Source of the DNA: Streptomyces violaceusniger
GTDB taxonomy: Bacteria > Actinomycetota > Actinomycetes > Streptomycetales > Streptomycetaceae
DNA length: 64,000 nt
Direction of reading: 5' to 3'
Assembly: GCA_005405945.1 (NCBI GenBank)
Contig: BJHW01000001.1
Span: 2,294,001 to 2,358,000, forward strand
Within the stretch, counting starts at the first letter, position 1, and each line of letters begins with the position of its first letter. Shown piece by piece: positions 26,441 through 34,794 of the stretch. The notes under the pieces are model-generated. The model ran no database searches. It was not told the DNA's origin and saw only the letters and a program-made list of their open reading frames with translations. A program made the position numbers and the translations under genes.

Positions 26441-26959
26441 TCAGCCGCCGATGTTCACATCGATGCAGGCGTAGAAGGCGTTGGCGGTGTCCGCGATGTT
26501 CCAGACCGCGAGAACCTTCTGCTTGCCCTTCAGGCTGCCGAAGTCCACCTGATGGGTGACGGTCTCGCCCGGCTGCGCACCGCCGTCGTCGACCTCCGCG
26601 ACCTTCTGGCCACCGACGAAGTACTGCCAGGTGTTGGTCGCGTGACGCGCGGTCAGTTTCCAGGTGAAGTCGGCCTTGGACGGGATGGGCGTGACCGCCC
26701 AGCCCTTGCTGTCGTCGTCGAGTTCGGAGAACTTCGCATTGCCGCCGCTGCAGCTCGTCAGCCCCTTGGGGCCTTCCACGCTCTGCGGCTCGTACTTGAT
26801 GTCGCCGCAGGCCACGGTCCCGGCCGCACACTGGGCCTGGCGGCTGGGCGGGGTGGAGATGTAACCGTGCGCGCTGGCCTCGCTCGCGGGGAGACTCAGT
26901 GCGATCATGGGGGCTATCCCCGCGCCGACGACAACCGCCAATTTTCGCTTCATGTTCAT
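26441..26959 (-). CDS. Secreted lytic polysaccharide monooxygenase, AA10 family (chitin-type)
   Basis: A 172-residue copper enzyme that oxidatively cleaves chitin or cellulose chains. The signal peptide ends ASEASA, leaving His31 (HGYISTPPSRQ) as the mature N-terminus; this and His106 (TARHATNTW) form the copper histidine brace. The TrpxxxF-type tail FYACIDVNI and the Cys pairs are intact. There is no extra carbohydrate-binding module, so it is a minimal AA10. The start MNMKRKLAV at 26959 has GAAGGAGTTGGC upstream. Two DasR-type boxes 145-210 nt upstream suggest GlcNAc-responsive repression, fitting chitin use. Confidence 0.92.
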   Translation of the reverse strand: MNMKRKLAVVVGAGIAPMIALSLPASEASAHGYISTPPSRQAQCAAGTVACGDIKYEPQSVEGPKGLTSCSGGNAKFSELDDDSKGWAVTPIPSKADFTWKLTARHATNTWQYFVGGQKVAEVDDGGAQPGETVTHQVDFGSLKGKQKVLAVWNIADTANAFYACIDVNIGG

Positions 26960-27017
26960 GCCAACTCCTTCACGGCGAGGCCCCACGCCAGACGGGAAGT
27001 CCTTGCCGAAGGTGGTG

Positions 27018-27047
27018 ATGTGGGGGGATGTGGGGGGATGTGGGGGG
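27018..27047. repeat. Three perfect 10-bp tandem units upstream of the LPMO gene
   Basis: GATGTGGGGG occurs three times head to tail (27018-27047), within the 5' untranslated or promoter region of the LPMO gene, 59-88 nt before its start. G-rich on the plus strand, so C-rich in the mRNA sense. Confidence 0.85.
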
Positions 27048-27102
27048 TGGCTGCACGGAGCGCTTCACGGGCCGCGAGGGGCGGCCGCGAAACAGCGCCG
27101 CA

Positions 27103-27118
27103 CTAGGTCTAGACCATA
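27103..27118. promoter_or_regulatory. DasR-type (dre) operator, site 1
   Basis: A perfect palindromic core GGTCTAGACC (27106-27115) within CTAGGTCTAGACCATA. The DasR consensus is close to ACTGGTCTAGACCACT, so the central ten bases match exactly. It lies about 145 nt upstream of the chitin-active LPMO gene, a typical DasR target. Confidence 0.7.
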
Positions 27119-27153
27119 CCCTCTGTCCGTTCACGGTCAAGACATGAGACGGA

Positions 27154-27169
27154 AGTGGTCTGGTCCACT
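27154..27169. promoter_or_regulatory. DasR-type (dre) operator, site 2
   Basis: AGTGGTCTGGTCCACT matches the symmetrical DasR consensus AGTGGTCTAGACCACT at 14 of 16 positions; both outer arms AGTGG and CCACT are exact. It lies about 51 bp upstream of site 1 (centre to centre), roughly five helical turns. Confidence 0.6.
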
Positions 27170-27326
27170 GTCATCCCCCACACATGTCACCGCCCCGGTC
27201 CGGGAATCGGCGGAGCCGTCCCCTCCCCGCCCCTTCCCACTTCCAGGGGCCGGGATCCAGGGGCGGAGCCCCAGTTGAGGGAAGAGGCGGGGAGGGGACC
27301 ACCCCGCCACAGGCGTCACAGTGCGG

Positions 27327-30086
27327 TCAGGAGGAGAGGGCCGTCAGCCGTCGCCGGTCGTGGGGAGAGGCACGGCGGTCCAGCCGCTCCTCCAGGCGCT
27401 CCCGGGCCGCCTCGCACCGGCCCGCGGACACCAGCGCGTACAGCAACGCCTCCTCCACGACCTCGCGCTGCGCGGCGCTGCCGCCCACGCCGGGGAGCCG
27501 TGGCAGGAGGCGTTCCAATCCACGCGCCGCGTCCGTCCAGCGCTCTTCCAGGATGTCCTCGAACGCCGTGCACAGCGGGGCGATGACACTTCGCTGCACC
27601 TCGTCGGCGCGCAGGGCGTGGACCCGCAGCCGTCGCAGCCCCGGCAGGTCGTCGGCGGCGGTGAGGGCGATGGCGGAGTGCAGGGCGACGAACGCGGTGG
27701 CCGGACGCTCCAGGACGTCGGCGGGCGCCGTGTCCAGGACGTCGCCGATCGGGAGCGGGCCCTGCCACGCGCCCGCCAGCCGGGCGCGCCACAGCAGGGA
27801 GCCGGAGTCGACCAGGGCGCGGACGCCGTACACCTTCCCCGGCGACAGCTGCTCCGCCCACCGGCGGCGGACCGCCGCCGTGTCCTCGAGGGCGAGTTCG
27901 TGCAGGGCGGCGTGCCAGGAGAAGTGGGCGCGGTGTGATCCGCCCCGGCCCTGGTGGGCCAGCCACCGCTGAAGTCGCTCACGGCCCGCCTGGTGGTCAC
28001 CGGACTCGTAGTGCACATGGGCGAGGGCGTGCATGGCATGGCCGGAGGCGGGTTCGGCGGCCAGGGCCCGCTCGGCCAGGGCTCCGGCCTCGTCGTAACG
28101 GCCCTGCTCCTGGCGCATGAAGGCGAGCAGGGAGGTGTGGAACCAGCTTCCCCCGTGCGCCGGGGCGGTGCGCTCGACCACGCGGAGCGCGGTGGTGCCG
28201 TCGAGATCGCGCAGACCGGAGAAGGCGATGGTGGGCACGGCGACGGCGAGCGCCAGCGCGTCACCGGGGTACGCCTCCAGGTGGCGGAGGAGGGCGGCGT
28301 CGCCGTCCGCGGGCGGGTGCAGGACGCGGCGGGAGACGACGTCCACGAAGGAGCGTTCGAAAGTGCCGGCGCGCTCGCGCACCGCGCGCCGGGCGTCGGC
28401 CAGGGCACGCGAGACGTCCACGTCGGCCCCGCACTCATGGCCGATGAGGGCGAGCGCGGCGTGACCGAGGGCGAATCCGGGGTCGAGCGCCACGGAGCGG
28501 CGGAGCGCCTGTGCGGCCCCGGTCCGGACCTTCAACAGCCGGTCCACGCCGAGGCGGTAGGCGGTTGCGGCGGCCGCGTGGGTGCTGACGGGGAAGCCCG
28601 AGGTGTCCGTGGGCCGGCGTGTCCGGCGCCGGGCGGGGCCACCGGTGGCGGGGGGCGCGGGGGCCGTCCACGGGTCGAGTACGGCCTCGGCGATGGTGGC
28701 GGCCTGCGCCCGGATCTCCGGGATGGCGGTGGTCTCCCACAATTCGCCGCGGCGGGGCGCACCGAGGGTCCACAGGGGGCGTGTCGTACCGCCGTCGGCG
28801 CCGCGCAGCCGTCCGTGGTCGGTGGCGACGCCCATGCCGAGCGGGCCGGGCAGCGCGGCGCCCTGGTCGAGCAGGCTCCGCCACAGCGGGTCGGCCGTGT
28901 CGGAGAGCCGCAGGCCCGGCCCCGTACAGTCCACCACCCAGCCCACGGGCAGCGTGCGCGGACCGTCGGCGGTGGTGAGGGACACGGTCAGGGAGCCGTC
29001 GGGCCGGGTCGCGGCGGAGCCGAGCCGCCCCTGGTACGTCCGCATCCGCCGGGTGCGGCGCATGCGCCCGACCGCCTCGGCGGTGGCCGGGGGCATGCGG
29101 TGGCGGTGGGTGTTCCACAACGAGCCGTCCCGCTCCACGAACTCGGCCCGTTCCGCCGTGGACATCGACGCCCAGATCTCGGCCGTGACCGGGCGCAGCC
29201 CGTCCACCGCGGGCCGCCAGTCGCCGTGGGTGCGCATCACACGGCCGATGTGCTGACGCACCGCGGCCCGCAGCGCGGCCAGGGAAAGACCGTGCAGTGG
29301 TGTGGCACACGTGGCGGCGGGCAGCGGGTCCACCGCATGCGCCTGGGGCAGCCTTCCGCCACGGGAGACGGTGTGCACGGTGCGGCCGGGGCGGTCGAGC
29401 GTCATGGCGATGTCCACCGAGGTCAGCCCGGTGCCGACGAGGAGTACGTCCTCCTTCCGCCCGTCCTGGAGGGCGGCGTCCAGGGCGCCCGGCGCCCAGG
29501 GGTCGGCGATGAAGCGGTCGTTGCCACGCAGGCTCTCGGGGGCCCAGGCGGCGGTGGCGCGGGACGGCCCGGTGGCCAGCACCACGCGGTGCGCCTCGAC
29601 GGTACGGCCGTCGGCGAGCTCCAGCCGGGCCCGCGGGTCCCCGCCGGGGAGCGTGGTCCAGTGGCAGCCGGTGGCCCGGGTGCGCAGTCGGCGGACGGCG
29701 ACGACCCCCTGGGCCGCCATGATGGCTCGGCCGAGGGTGTCGGCGAGGTAGGCGCCGTAGCGGTAGCGTTCCGCGAAGTCGCCGCTGCGCACGCCCGGTT
29801 CGCCGTGGTGACACAGCCATCGCACGAAGTGTCCGGGATCGTCGGGGTAGCAACTCATCTTGCCCGCAGGCACATTGAGGCGGTGGCGCGGGTCGAGGGT
29901 GGAGTAGGCGATGCCGCGACCGGCCTCCGGGGCGGGATCGATCAGCAGGAGTTCGAACGGGACACGGCGGCGTGCCGCGGTCTCGCAGAGTTGGATCGCC
30001 ACCAGCGCGCCGGCGGCCCCCGCCCCCACGACGGCGACGGTCCTCGTACCCGGCCCTGATGTGCTACACGGCTCTGGCGATGCCAT
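27327..30086 (-). CDS. FAD-dependent oxidoreductase fused to a TPR (TTC38-like) domain
   Basis: A 919-residue fusion. Residues 1-490 are an FAD/NAD(P)-binding module: Rossmann dinucleotide motif VAVVGAGAAGALVA, the segment GRGIAYSTLDPRHRLNVPAGKMS, a second site VLLVGTGLTSVDIAMTL, and the closing VVDCTGPG. This is the NAD_binding_9 type found with hydroxy- or nitro-utilising oxidoreductases. After an Arg/Thr-rich linker (about 500-515), residues 520-919 form helical repeats resembling the TTC38-like TPR family (GFPVSTHAAAATAYRLGV..., GHAMHALAHVHYESGDHQAG). ATG 30086 follows GGGAGG. Divergent from an Rrf2 regulator. No start codon with ribosome binding site is visible at the domain junction, so the fusion looks real. 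Confidence 0.8.
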   Translation of the reverse strand: MASPEPCSTSGPGTRTVAVVGAGAAGALVAIQLCETAARRRVPFELLLIDPAPEAGRGIAYSTLDPRHRLNVPAGKMSCYPDDPGHFVRWLCHHGEPGVRSGDFAERYRYGAYLADTLGRAIMAAQGVVAVRRLRTRATGCHWTTLPGGDPRARLELADGRTVEAHRVVLATGPSRATAAWAPESLRGNDRFIADPWAPGALDAALQDGRKEDVLLVGTGLTSVDIAMTLDRPGRTVHTVSRGGRLPQAHAVDPLPAATCATPLHGLSLAALRAAVRQHIGRVMRTHGDWRPAVDGLRPVTAEIWASMSTAERAEFVERDGSLWNTHRHRMPPATAEAVGRMRRTRRMRTYQGRLGSAATRPDGSLTVSLTTADGPRTLPVGWVVDCTGPGLRLSDTADPLWRSLLDQGAALPGPLGMGVATDHGRLRGADGGTTRPLWTLGAPRRGELWETTAIPEIRAQAATIAEAVLDPWTAPAPPATGGPARRRTRRPTDTSGFPVSTHAAAATAYRLGVDRLLKVRTGAAQALRRSVALDPGFALGHAALALIGHECGADVDVSRALADARRAVRERAGTFERSFVDVVSRRVLHPPADGDAALLRHLEAYPGDALALAVAVPTIAFSGLRDLDGTTALRVVERTAPAHGGSWFHTSLLAFMRQEQGRYDEAGALAERALAAEPASGHAMHALAHVHYESGDHQAGRERLQRWLAHQGRGGSHRAHFSWHAALHELALEDTAAVRRRWAEQLSPGKVYGVRALVDSGSLLWRARLAGAWQGPLPIGDVLDTAPADVLERPATAFVALHSAIALTAADDLPGLRRLRVHALRADEVQRSVIAPLCTAFEDILEERWTDAARGLERLLPRLPGVGGSAAQREVVEEALLYALVSAGRCEAARERLEERLDRRASPHDRRRLTALSS

Positions 30087-30164
30087 GTGATACCTCCCGC
30101 TTCCCCGGAACCTGCGGCGGAGCGGAACAGATGCCCCGCTCACGCACCGGTACCGTAGCCATCT

Positions 30165-30193
30165 AAGTTCACCAATTCAATGAACTTGGTAAA
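30165..30193. promoter_or_regulatory. Rrf2-sized inverted repeat in the oxidoreductase/rrf2 promoter region
   Basis: AAGTTCA (30165-30171) and TGAACTT (30181-30187) are perfect arms in a 23-bp, 11-1-11 arrangement, the geometry known for Rrf2-type dimers. A second overlapping repeat, TTCACCAA (30168-30175) with TTGGTAAA (30186-30193), has one mismatch. It lies between divergent genes, one encoding an Rrf2 protein. Confidence 0.6.
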
Positions 30194-30254
30194 CTCATGG
30201 CGGAACAACGAGGCACCCTTTGGCGCCACCAGGGTGGATACCCAAGCCGGTGGT

Positions 30255-30271
30255 ATGGGGCCCGGCCCCAT
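30255..30271. promoter_or_regulatory. 17-bp perfect palindrome upstream of the Rrf2 gene
   Basis: ATGGGGCC, one C, GGCCCCAT: a perfect palindrome around one base, 30-47 nt before the Rrf2 start. It would cover the -35 region of the leaderless promoter, so it could be an operator. The GC-rich stem could also be structural. Confidence 0.4.
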
Positions 30272-30301
30272 GAAAACGGACGTGCGTGATAACTTGCCCT
30301 G

Positions 30302-30766
30302 GTGCGGATCACAGCCAAGTCGGACTATGCCGTCCGGGCGATGGCCGAACTGGCGGCCGCGGAGGGCTCACCCCTGACCGCCGAGCAGGTGGCGACCCGG
30401 CAGGACATTCCCCTGCGTTTCCTCTTCGGCATCCTGCGCGAGCTGCGCCTGGCCCATCTGGTGCGCAGTGTGCGGGGCCCGGAAGGCGGATATCTGCTGG
30501 CGCGCCCGGCGAAGGAGATCACCCTCGCCGACGCGATCCGCGTCATCGACGGCCCGCTGGCCAACGTGCGGGACGTGGGCCTCAACGGTCTGGAGTACCC
30601 CGGAGCGGCGGCGGTGCTGCCCGATGTGTGGCGCGCGGTGCGGGCGAGTCTGCGGCAGGTGCTGGAGAAGACCACCTTCGCCGATCTGGCCGCCGGGAAA
30701 CTGCCCCCGCTGGTCCAGGAGCGGGCGCGCGAATACCTCGACGACGTCCGCCACTACGACACATGA
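30302..30766 (+). CDS. Rrf2-family transcriptional regulator lacking cysteines
   Basis: A 154-residue regulator with the canonical Rrf2 start MRITAKSDYAVRAMAELA. The winged helix runs to about residue 60 (LTAEQVATRQDIPLRFLFGILRELRLAHLVRSVRGPEGGYLLARP). Iron-sulfur Rrf2 proteins (IscR, NsrR, RsrR) use three Cys near residues 90-110. Here there is no Cys at all, so this is an apo-type or differently triggered member. GTG 30302 is probably leaderless: TAACTT (30290-30295) ends 6 nt upstream. Divergent from the FAD-TPR fusion gene across an Rrf2-like inverted repeat. Confidence 0.85.
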   Translation: MRITAKSDYAVRAMAELAAAEGSPLTAEQVATRQDIPLRFLFGILRELRLAHLVRSVRGPEGGYLLARPAKEITLADAIRVIDGPLANVRDVGLNGLEYPGAAAVLPDVWRAVRASLRQVLEKTTFADLAAGKLPPLVQERAREYLDDVRHYDT

Positions 30767-30886
30767 CCGGCCGGGGACAACGGCATCGAGGCCTCGCGAA
30801 TCCCCTTTCACGGGTGCGAGTTGAGCGTTCGCGGGGCGGGGAAGAAATCGGTCGCCCGGCGGGCCGCGCGCTGCTAGCTTGCGGCT

Positions 30887-31543
30887 GTGGATCTCTTCTC
30901 ACGCTCATGGACGGCCTTGCGCACGGCGGTCGCCGAACTCCCGGACGAGGACTTCGCACGGCCCTCCGGCTGTGCCGGCTGGCTCGTACGGGACCTGGTG
31001 TGCCACCTGGTCATCGACGCCCAGGACGTCCTGATCACCCTGGCGACCCCCACCGACGCGGAACCGACGCGCGACGCGGTGACCTACTGGGAGGTGGCCG
31101 ACACGCCGCCGACCGGTGACGACCCGCTCGACGCGCTGATCGTCCGGCTGGCCGCCGCGTACGAGGACCCGTGGCTGCTGAAGTTCCACCTCGACGACGT
31201 GGGTTCCGCCGCCGGGCGCGCGGCCGGGCTCGCCGACCCGGCCCTCCGGGTCAGCACCCGCGATGTGGTGCTCACCGCGGGCGACTACCTCTCCGCGTAC
31301 GTCATGGAGTGGAGCCTGCACCATCTCGACCTGATCGCCCACCTCCCGGGCGTGGCGGAGCCTCCCGCCGAAAGCCTGGCCGGGGCGCGCGAGATGCTGG
31401 AGCGGATCGCCGGGGCGGCGTTCCCCGCGTCGTGGTCCGACAAGGACGCGCTGCTGGTCGGCACCGGGCGACGGGCCCCGACCGCCGAGGAGCAGGCCGA
31501 CCTGGGCGACCTCGCCGCGAAGCTCCCGCTCGTCCTCGGATAG
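30887..31543 (+). CDS. Mycothiol-dependent maleylpyruvate isomerase-like (DinB-fold) protein
   Basis: A 218-residue four-helix DinB/MDMPI-N protein. The metal-ligand pattern is visible: His in LVCHLVIDAQDV, Glu and HisxxxD in VMEWSLHHLDLIAHL. Such proteins use mycothiol in detoxification or ring-cleavage pathways, but most Streptomyces paralogues have no assigned substrate. It starts with GTG 30887 directly after a TAGCTT -10 box (30875-30880) and a 6-nt gap, so it is leaderless. It converges with the CHAT gene across a strong terminator. Confidence 0.8.
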   Translation: MDLFSRSWTALRTAVAELPDEDFARPSGCAGWLVRDLVCHLVIDAQDVLITLATPTDAEPTRDAVTYWEVADTPPTGDDPLDALIVRLAAAYEDPWLLKFHLDDVGSAAGRAAGLADPALRVSTRDVVLTAGDYLSAYVMEWSLHHLDLIAHLPGVAEPPAESLAGAREMLERIAGAAFPASWSDKDALLVGTGRRAPTAEEQADLGDLAAKLPLVLG

Positions 31544-31570
31544 CCCTCCGGCCTCCGCACCGCACCCGCC

Positions 31571-31597
31571 CGCCCTTCGGCCTTCGGCCGGAGGGCG
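31571..31597. terminator. Hairpin terminator between convergent genes
   Basis: CGCCCTTCGGCC (31571-31582) pairs with GGCCGGAGGGCG (31586-31597) across a TTC loop, with one T-G wobble. It separates the MDMPI-like gene from the CHAT gene. Confidence 0.8.
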
Positions 31598-31615
31598 CGG
31601 TGCGCGGAGCTGGGA

Positions 31616-34600
31616 TCAGGGTGTGTCCCGGGCCGCCGGGTTGCCCTGGTGGGTGAAGGCGGCCCAGAGGTGGATGTGGTCGAGGTCGGTGCGGGTGGCC
31701 TCGCCGCGGAGTTCGCCGCGGAGGGTGGGCGGGGGCTCGCGGCGCGGGTCGAGCATCCAGAGCTGGGCCGCGCGCAGCGCGTCCACCGGGGCGAGGCCGT
31801 GGGTGGTGACGAAGTCGTGGAAGACGGCCATCATCAGGGCCGTCGGGGCGTCGTTCACGGCCCAGCGCGAGCCGATGACATCGGCCGCGCCACGGGCGAC
31901 CAGGGCGGTGGACAGCGTCAGGGCCTCGTCGTGGTCGCGGGTGCTCAGGTCCGTCTCGCACGCGCTGAGCACCACCAACGGGCCCGCGCCGCCCGGCCGT
32001 TCGGTGGCGGCGCCGTCCAGGATGCGGGCCACGGTCAGGCGTCCGGCGTCCTCGGGACCGGTCGGCGGGGCGGCGAGCCGGAGTGCCGAGCGCGTGGGGT
32101 CCGGACCGGCCAGGGCGTGGCAGCAGATGTGCACAACGGCCACCGGTGAGCCGCCACCGGGCAGGGCGGCGAGGATGTCCTCGGGTGTCCCCGGCGCGTC
32201 GCTGACGTCGGCCGTGGGGAACTCGCCGTAGCGGAGGCCGTCGGGGTAGCAGGCCGTGTGCAGCGCCTCCGCCTCGATCTCGGCCCATACGAGGCTGAGT
32301 TCGGGGTCGGCCACCAGGACCTGCCCGTCGGTGGTGGGCAGCCGGTCCCGGGCCGCGGCCCGCAGGAACTCGGCGCCGGAGGGGGCGTAGCTGAACACCG
32401 CTTCCTCGCAGGCGTACCGGTGCTCGCGCCCGTCGCTCCCGTACGGGGTGCGGGCCGCGTGCCAGGCGACGGCGCCGAGGGGACCGCACGGCACCAGCAC
32501 GATCCGCGGCGGCCGGTGGAGCGGGCCCACGGCGGCCAGGACGGGGCCCATCGCTGCGGGCCAGGCCCAGTCGCACAGCTCGCGCAACGCCACTTCCCAC
32601 TGCCCGTCCCACTGCGTCCGACGGCCCGGATCGGCCGTGGCGTCGGCGGCTGCCCCGGTACGCCGGGCGGTGACATCGAGGTAGCGCTCCAGCGGCGGGC
32701 TGCCGGGGGTCAGCAGCGGCAGCTTCAGGACGGTGGGCTGCGGCTCGCCGGTGCCGGGGCGGACGAGCAGGGCGAAGCCGGGCATGCCGGGGCGCTGCCC
32801 GGGGACGAGGTGGACGAGCGCGTCGGCGCCCGCGGCGGTGAGCCCGGCCCTCAGGGCCCGCAGGTCCGGTGTGCCGAGCAGTTCGGAGGCGTCCGCGCCG
32901 CTGCCCACGCCCAGCGCCTCAAGGGCCCTGCGGCGCAGGCTGCCCGGGATCTGCGGCCCGGTGGCCCGGCCCGGCAGCGCGCCCGCGGTGTCGAGTTGGA
33001 GCGGGTCCGCGGCGGCCTCGGCGCGCCACTGCCGGGCCAGGTCGGGGTGTCCCCGGGCTTCGAGGAGTTCGGGAATGCCACGGGACGCGGCGGCGGCCCG
33101 CAGCACCAGCGCCCGGCCCAGCTCCAGCGCGTCCACCGCTTCGGCCGGGCGGTCGCACACGGTGGACCAGTAGGCCAGCCACAGCGCCTGTGCCGACGCG
33201 AAGCGGGCCACGAACAGGCCGTGCTCGGAGCCGAGTTGGAGCAGGACGTCGGCGGACAGCCCGATCAGCGCCTCGCCTCTGGCGGCCAGGGCGGCCTCGC
33301 GGTCCGCGGCGGCGCGCGGACCGCCCCGCCCGCGGCGCAGCCAGAGGGCTTCGGAGAGCTGGGTCAGGGCGTCGGCGGTGTGCGGCAGGCCATCGCCCCG
33401 GACGATCAGCTCGCGGACCCGGGACAGCTCGGTGACGCAACTGTCGAGCAGGTCCGGGTCATCGAAGTGGCGGGCCGTGTGCAGCAGGGCCCGACCGAGC
33501 TGATACCGCAGCCGGAGTTCCTGGTGAGGGAAGGGCTGCGGCCCCTCCAGGACCCGGTGGACCTCGGCGATGGCCTCGTCGGCGGCGTCCCGGCCGGGCT
33601 CGACCATGATCAGCTGGGTCAGCGCGGAGGCGCGCAGGGCGGGGAAGTACCCCGCGAGCATGGGGGCGATCCCCCGTGGGTCGGTCTTCACCACCTCCCT
33701 CAGATACCGGGCCGCGGCGCGTAATTCGGCCGGGTCCTGGGTGAGGGCCGCCCGTTCCCGATGGACCTCGGCCAGGGTGGCGGCGAGGGCGAAGCGGTTC
33801 TCCTGGTCGGGCGGCAGTGCGGCGTACAGACCGGTCAACTCCTCGACCAGGCGCGGCAGTGCGCCGAAGTCCCCGCTGCGGCGGGCCAGGCCCAGCTCGT
33901 GCTGGGCGGCGAACACCACCGTGTTGAGCGTGCCCGCGGGCGGCACCGAGCCCTCCCGGTCGTCAGCGGCGCGCAGTTCCCTGGCCATCGTCAGGGCGGC
34001 GTCGGCGGCCCGGAGGCCGCCGCCGAGCGTGGCCGCCTCATGGAGGCGCCCGGCCATGCCGATGGCCAGGGAACGGCGGGCGGCCGCGGCCTTCGCGCTG
34101 TCCGCGGACAGCGAGTCGGTGATCGCGCGGAGCCGGGCGGCGCTGGTCTCCAGGTGTGCCAGATCGCCGGTCTGGGACACCCTTACGGCATCGACGAGAG
34201 TGGCCAGCTGCTGCTCCAGGCCGACGTGCTCCGGACCGCCGGGACGGTCGTCGGGGTGCGGCCCCGGCTCCGACATGGCCTCGTCCAGCTCGTCGAAGTC
34301 CATCGTGCCGGGCACCAGGAAGTTGGCCCACACCAGCAGGATGGCGTGCAGCTTGGCGAGGCGGGGCCGCTCGGGGATGTGCTGGGGCAGCTGCCGCAGG
34401 GCCCGCCGGGTGGCGTCCGCGCCGCGACGGGCGCCCTGGGCCAGCGCCCGGGGGTCGCCCTCGCCCGACCTGATCCCGGCCAGCAGCTCGCGCAGCGGTA
34501 CGAAGGCCGGTCGGTCCAGGCCCAGGGCCGCCACTTCCGCGTGGGCCTCCTCGGGGGAGATCGCGGTGCGGTCCACGGCCCGGTACAGCCACACCAGGAG

Positions 34601-34720
34601 CTCCGTGAACCGCGGTATGTCATCCGTGGCCCAACCCAGCACGCCCCGGACGGCGTCGGCGAGCGGGTCGCCCACACGGCCATCGCCATCGCCATCGCCG
34701 TGAGGCCGTTCTTCGTCCAC
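31616..34720 (-). CDS. CHAT-domain (caspase-like) protein with long helical N-terminal region
   Basis: A 1034-residue protein. The C-terminal 350 residues form a CHAT domain, a caspase-HetF-like cysteine peptidase fold. The catalytic His is in VVHICCHALAG (about 868) and the catalytic Cys in LVVLSACETDLS (about 921), followed by RGAADVIGSRWAVND, all intact. Residues 1-600 are Ala/Leu-rich helical repeats, probably TPR-like, that could sense or bind a partner. Bacterial CHAT proteases act in separase-like cleavage, gasdermin activation or CRISPR-linked defence. Here no gasdermin, CRISPR or toxin gene adjoins, so target and role are unknown. A repetitive Asp/Gly run (GDGDGDG) follows the start. 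Confidence 0.85.
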   Translation of the reverse strand: MDEERPHGDGDGDGRVGDPLADAVRGVLGWATDDIPRFTELLVWLYRAVDRTAISPEEAHAEVAALGLDRPAFVPLRELLAGIRSGEGDPRALAQGARRGADATRRALRQLPQHIPERPRLAKLHAILLVWANFLVPGTMDFDELDEAMSEPGPHPDDRPGGPEHVGLEQQLATLVDAVRVSQTGDLAHLETSAARLRAITDSLSADSAKAAAARRSLAIGMAGRLHEAATLGGGLRAADAALTMARELRAADDREGSVPPAGTLNTVVFAAQHELGLARRSGDFGALPRLVEELTGLYAALPPDQENRFALAATLAEVHRERAALTQDPAELRAAARYLREVVKTDPRGIAPMLAGYFPALRASALTQLIMVEPGRDAADEAIAEVHRVLEGPQPFPHQELRLRYQLGRALLHTARHFDDPDLLDSCVTELSRVRELIVRGDGLPHTADALTQLSEALWLRRGRGGPRAAADREAALAARGEALIGLSADVLLQLGSEHGLFVARFASAQALWLAYWSTVCDRPAEAVDALELGRALVLRAAAASRGIPELLEARGHPDLARQWRAEAAADPLQLDTAGALPGRATGPQIPGSLRRRALEALGVGSGADASELLGTPDLRALRAGLTAAGADALVHLVPGQRPGMPGFALLVRPGTGEPQPTVLKLPLLTPGSPPLERYLDVTARRTGAAADATADPGRRTQWDGQWEVALRELCDWAWPAAMGPVLAAVGPLHRPPRIVLVPCGPLGAVAWHAARTPYGSDGREHRYACEEAVFSYAPSGAEFLRAAARDRLPTTDGQVLVADPELSLVWAEIEAEALHTACYPDGLRYGEFPTADVSDAPGTPEDILAALPGGGSPVAVVHICCHALAGPDPTRSALRLAAPPTGPEDAGRLTVARILDGAATERPGGAGPLVVLSACETDLSTRDHDEALTLSTALVARGAADVIGSRWAVNDAPTALMMAVFHDFVTTHGLAPVDALRAAQLWMLDPRREPPPTLRGELRGEATRTDLDHIHLWAAFTHQGNPAARDTP

Positions 34721-34794
34721 ACGCGCTCCTCCCCCGTGCCCTGCACCCGTGTCCGGTCCCCCGTGCCCTGTCCCCCGTTACCGGAACGGCGTCC

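Noticed and set aside
22412..27047. Short tandem arrays considered as CRISPR
   Set aside because: Units are 9-10 bp without unique spacers, and no cas genes are present.
31616..34720. CHAT gene as the core of a defence island
   Set aside because: No gasdermin, nuclease, toxin, integrase or other defence gene adjoins; neighbours are a DinB-like protein and a PPOX oxidoreductase. I keep it as an orphan protease only.
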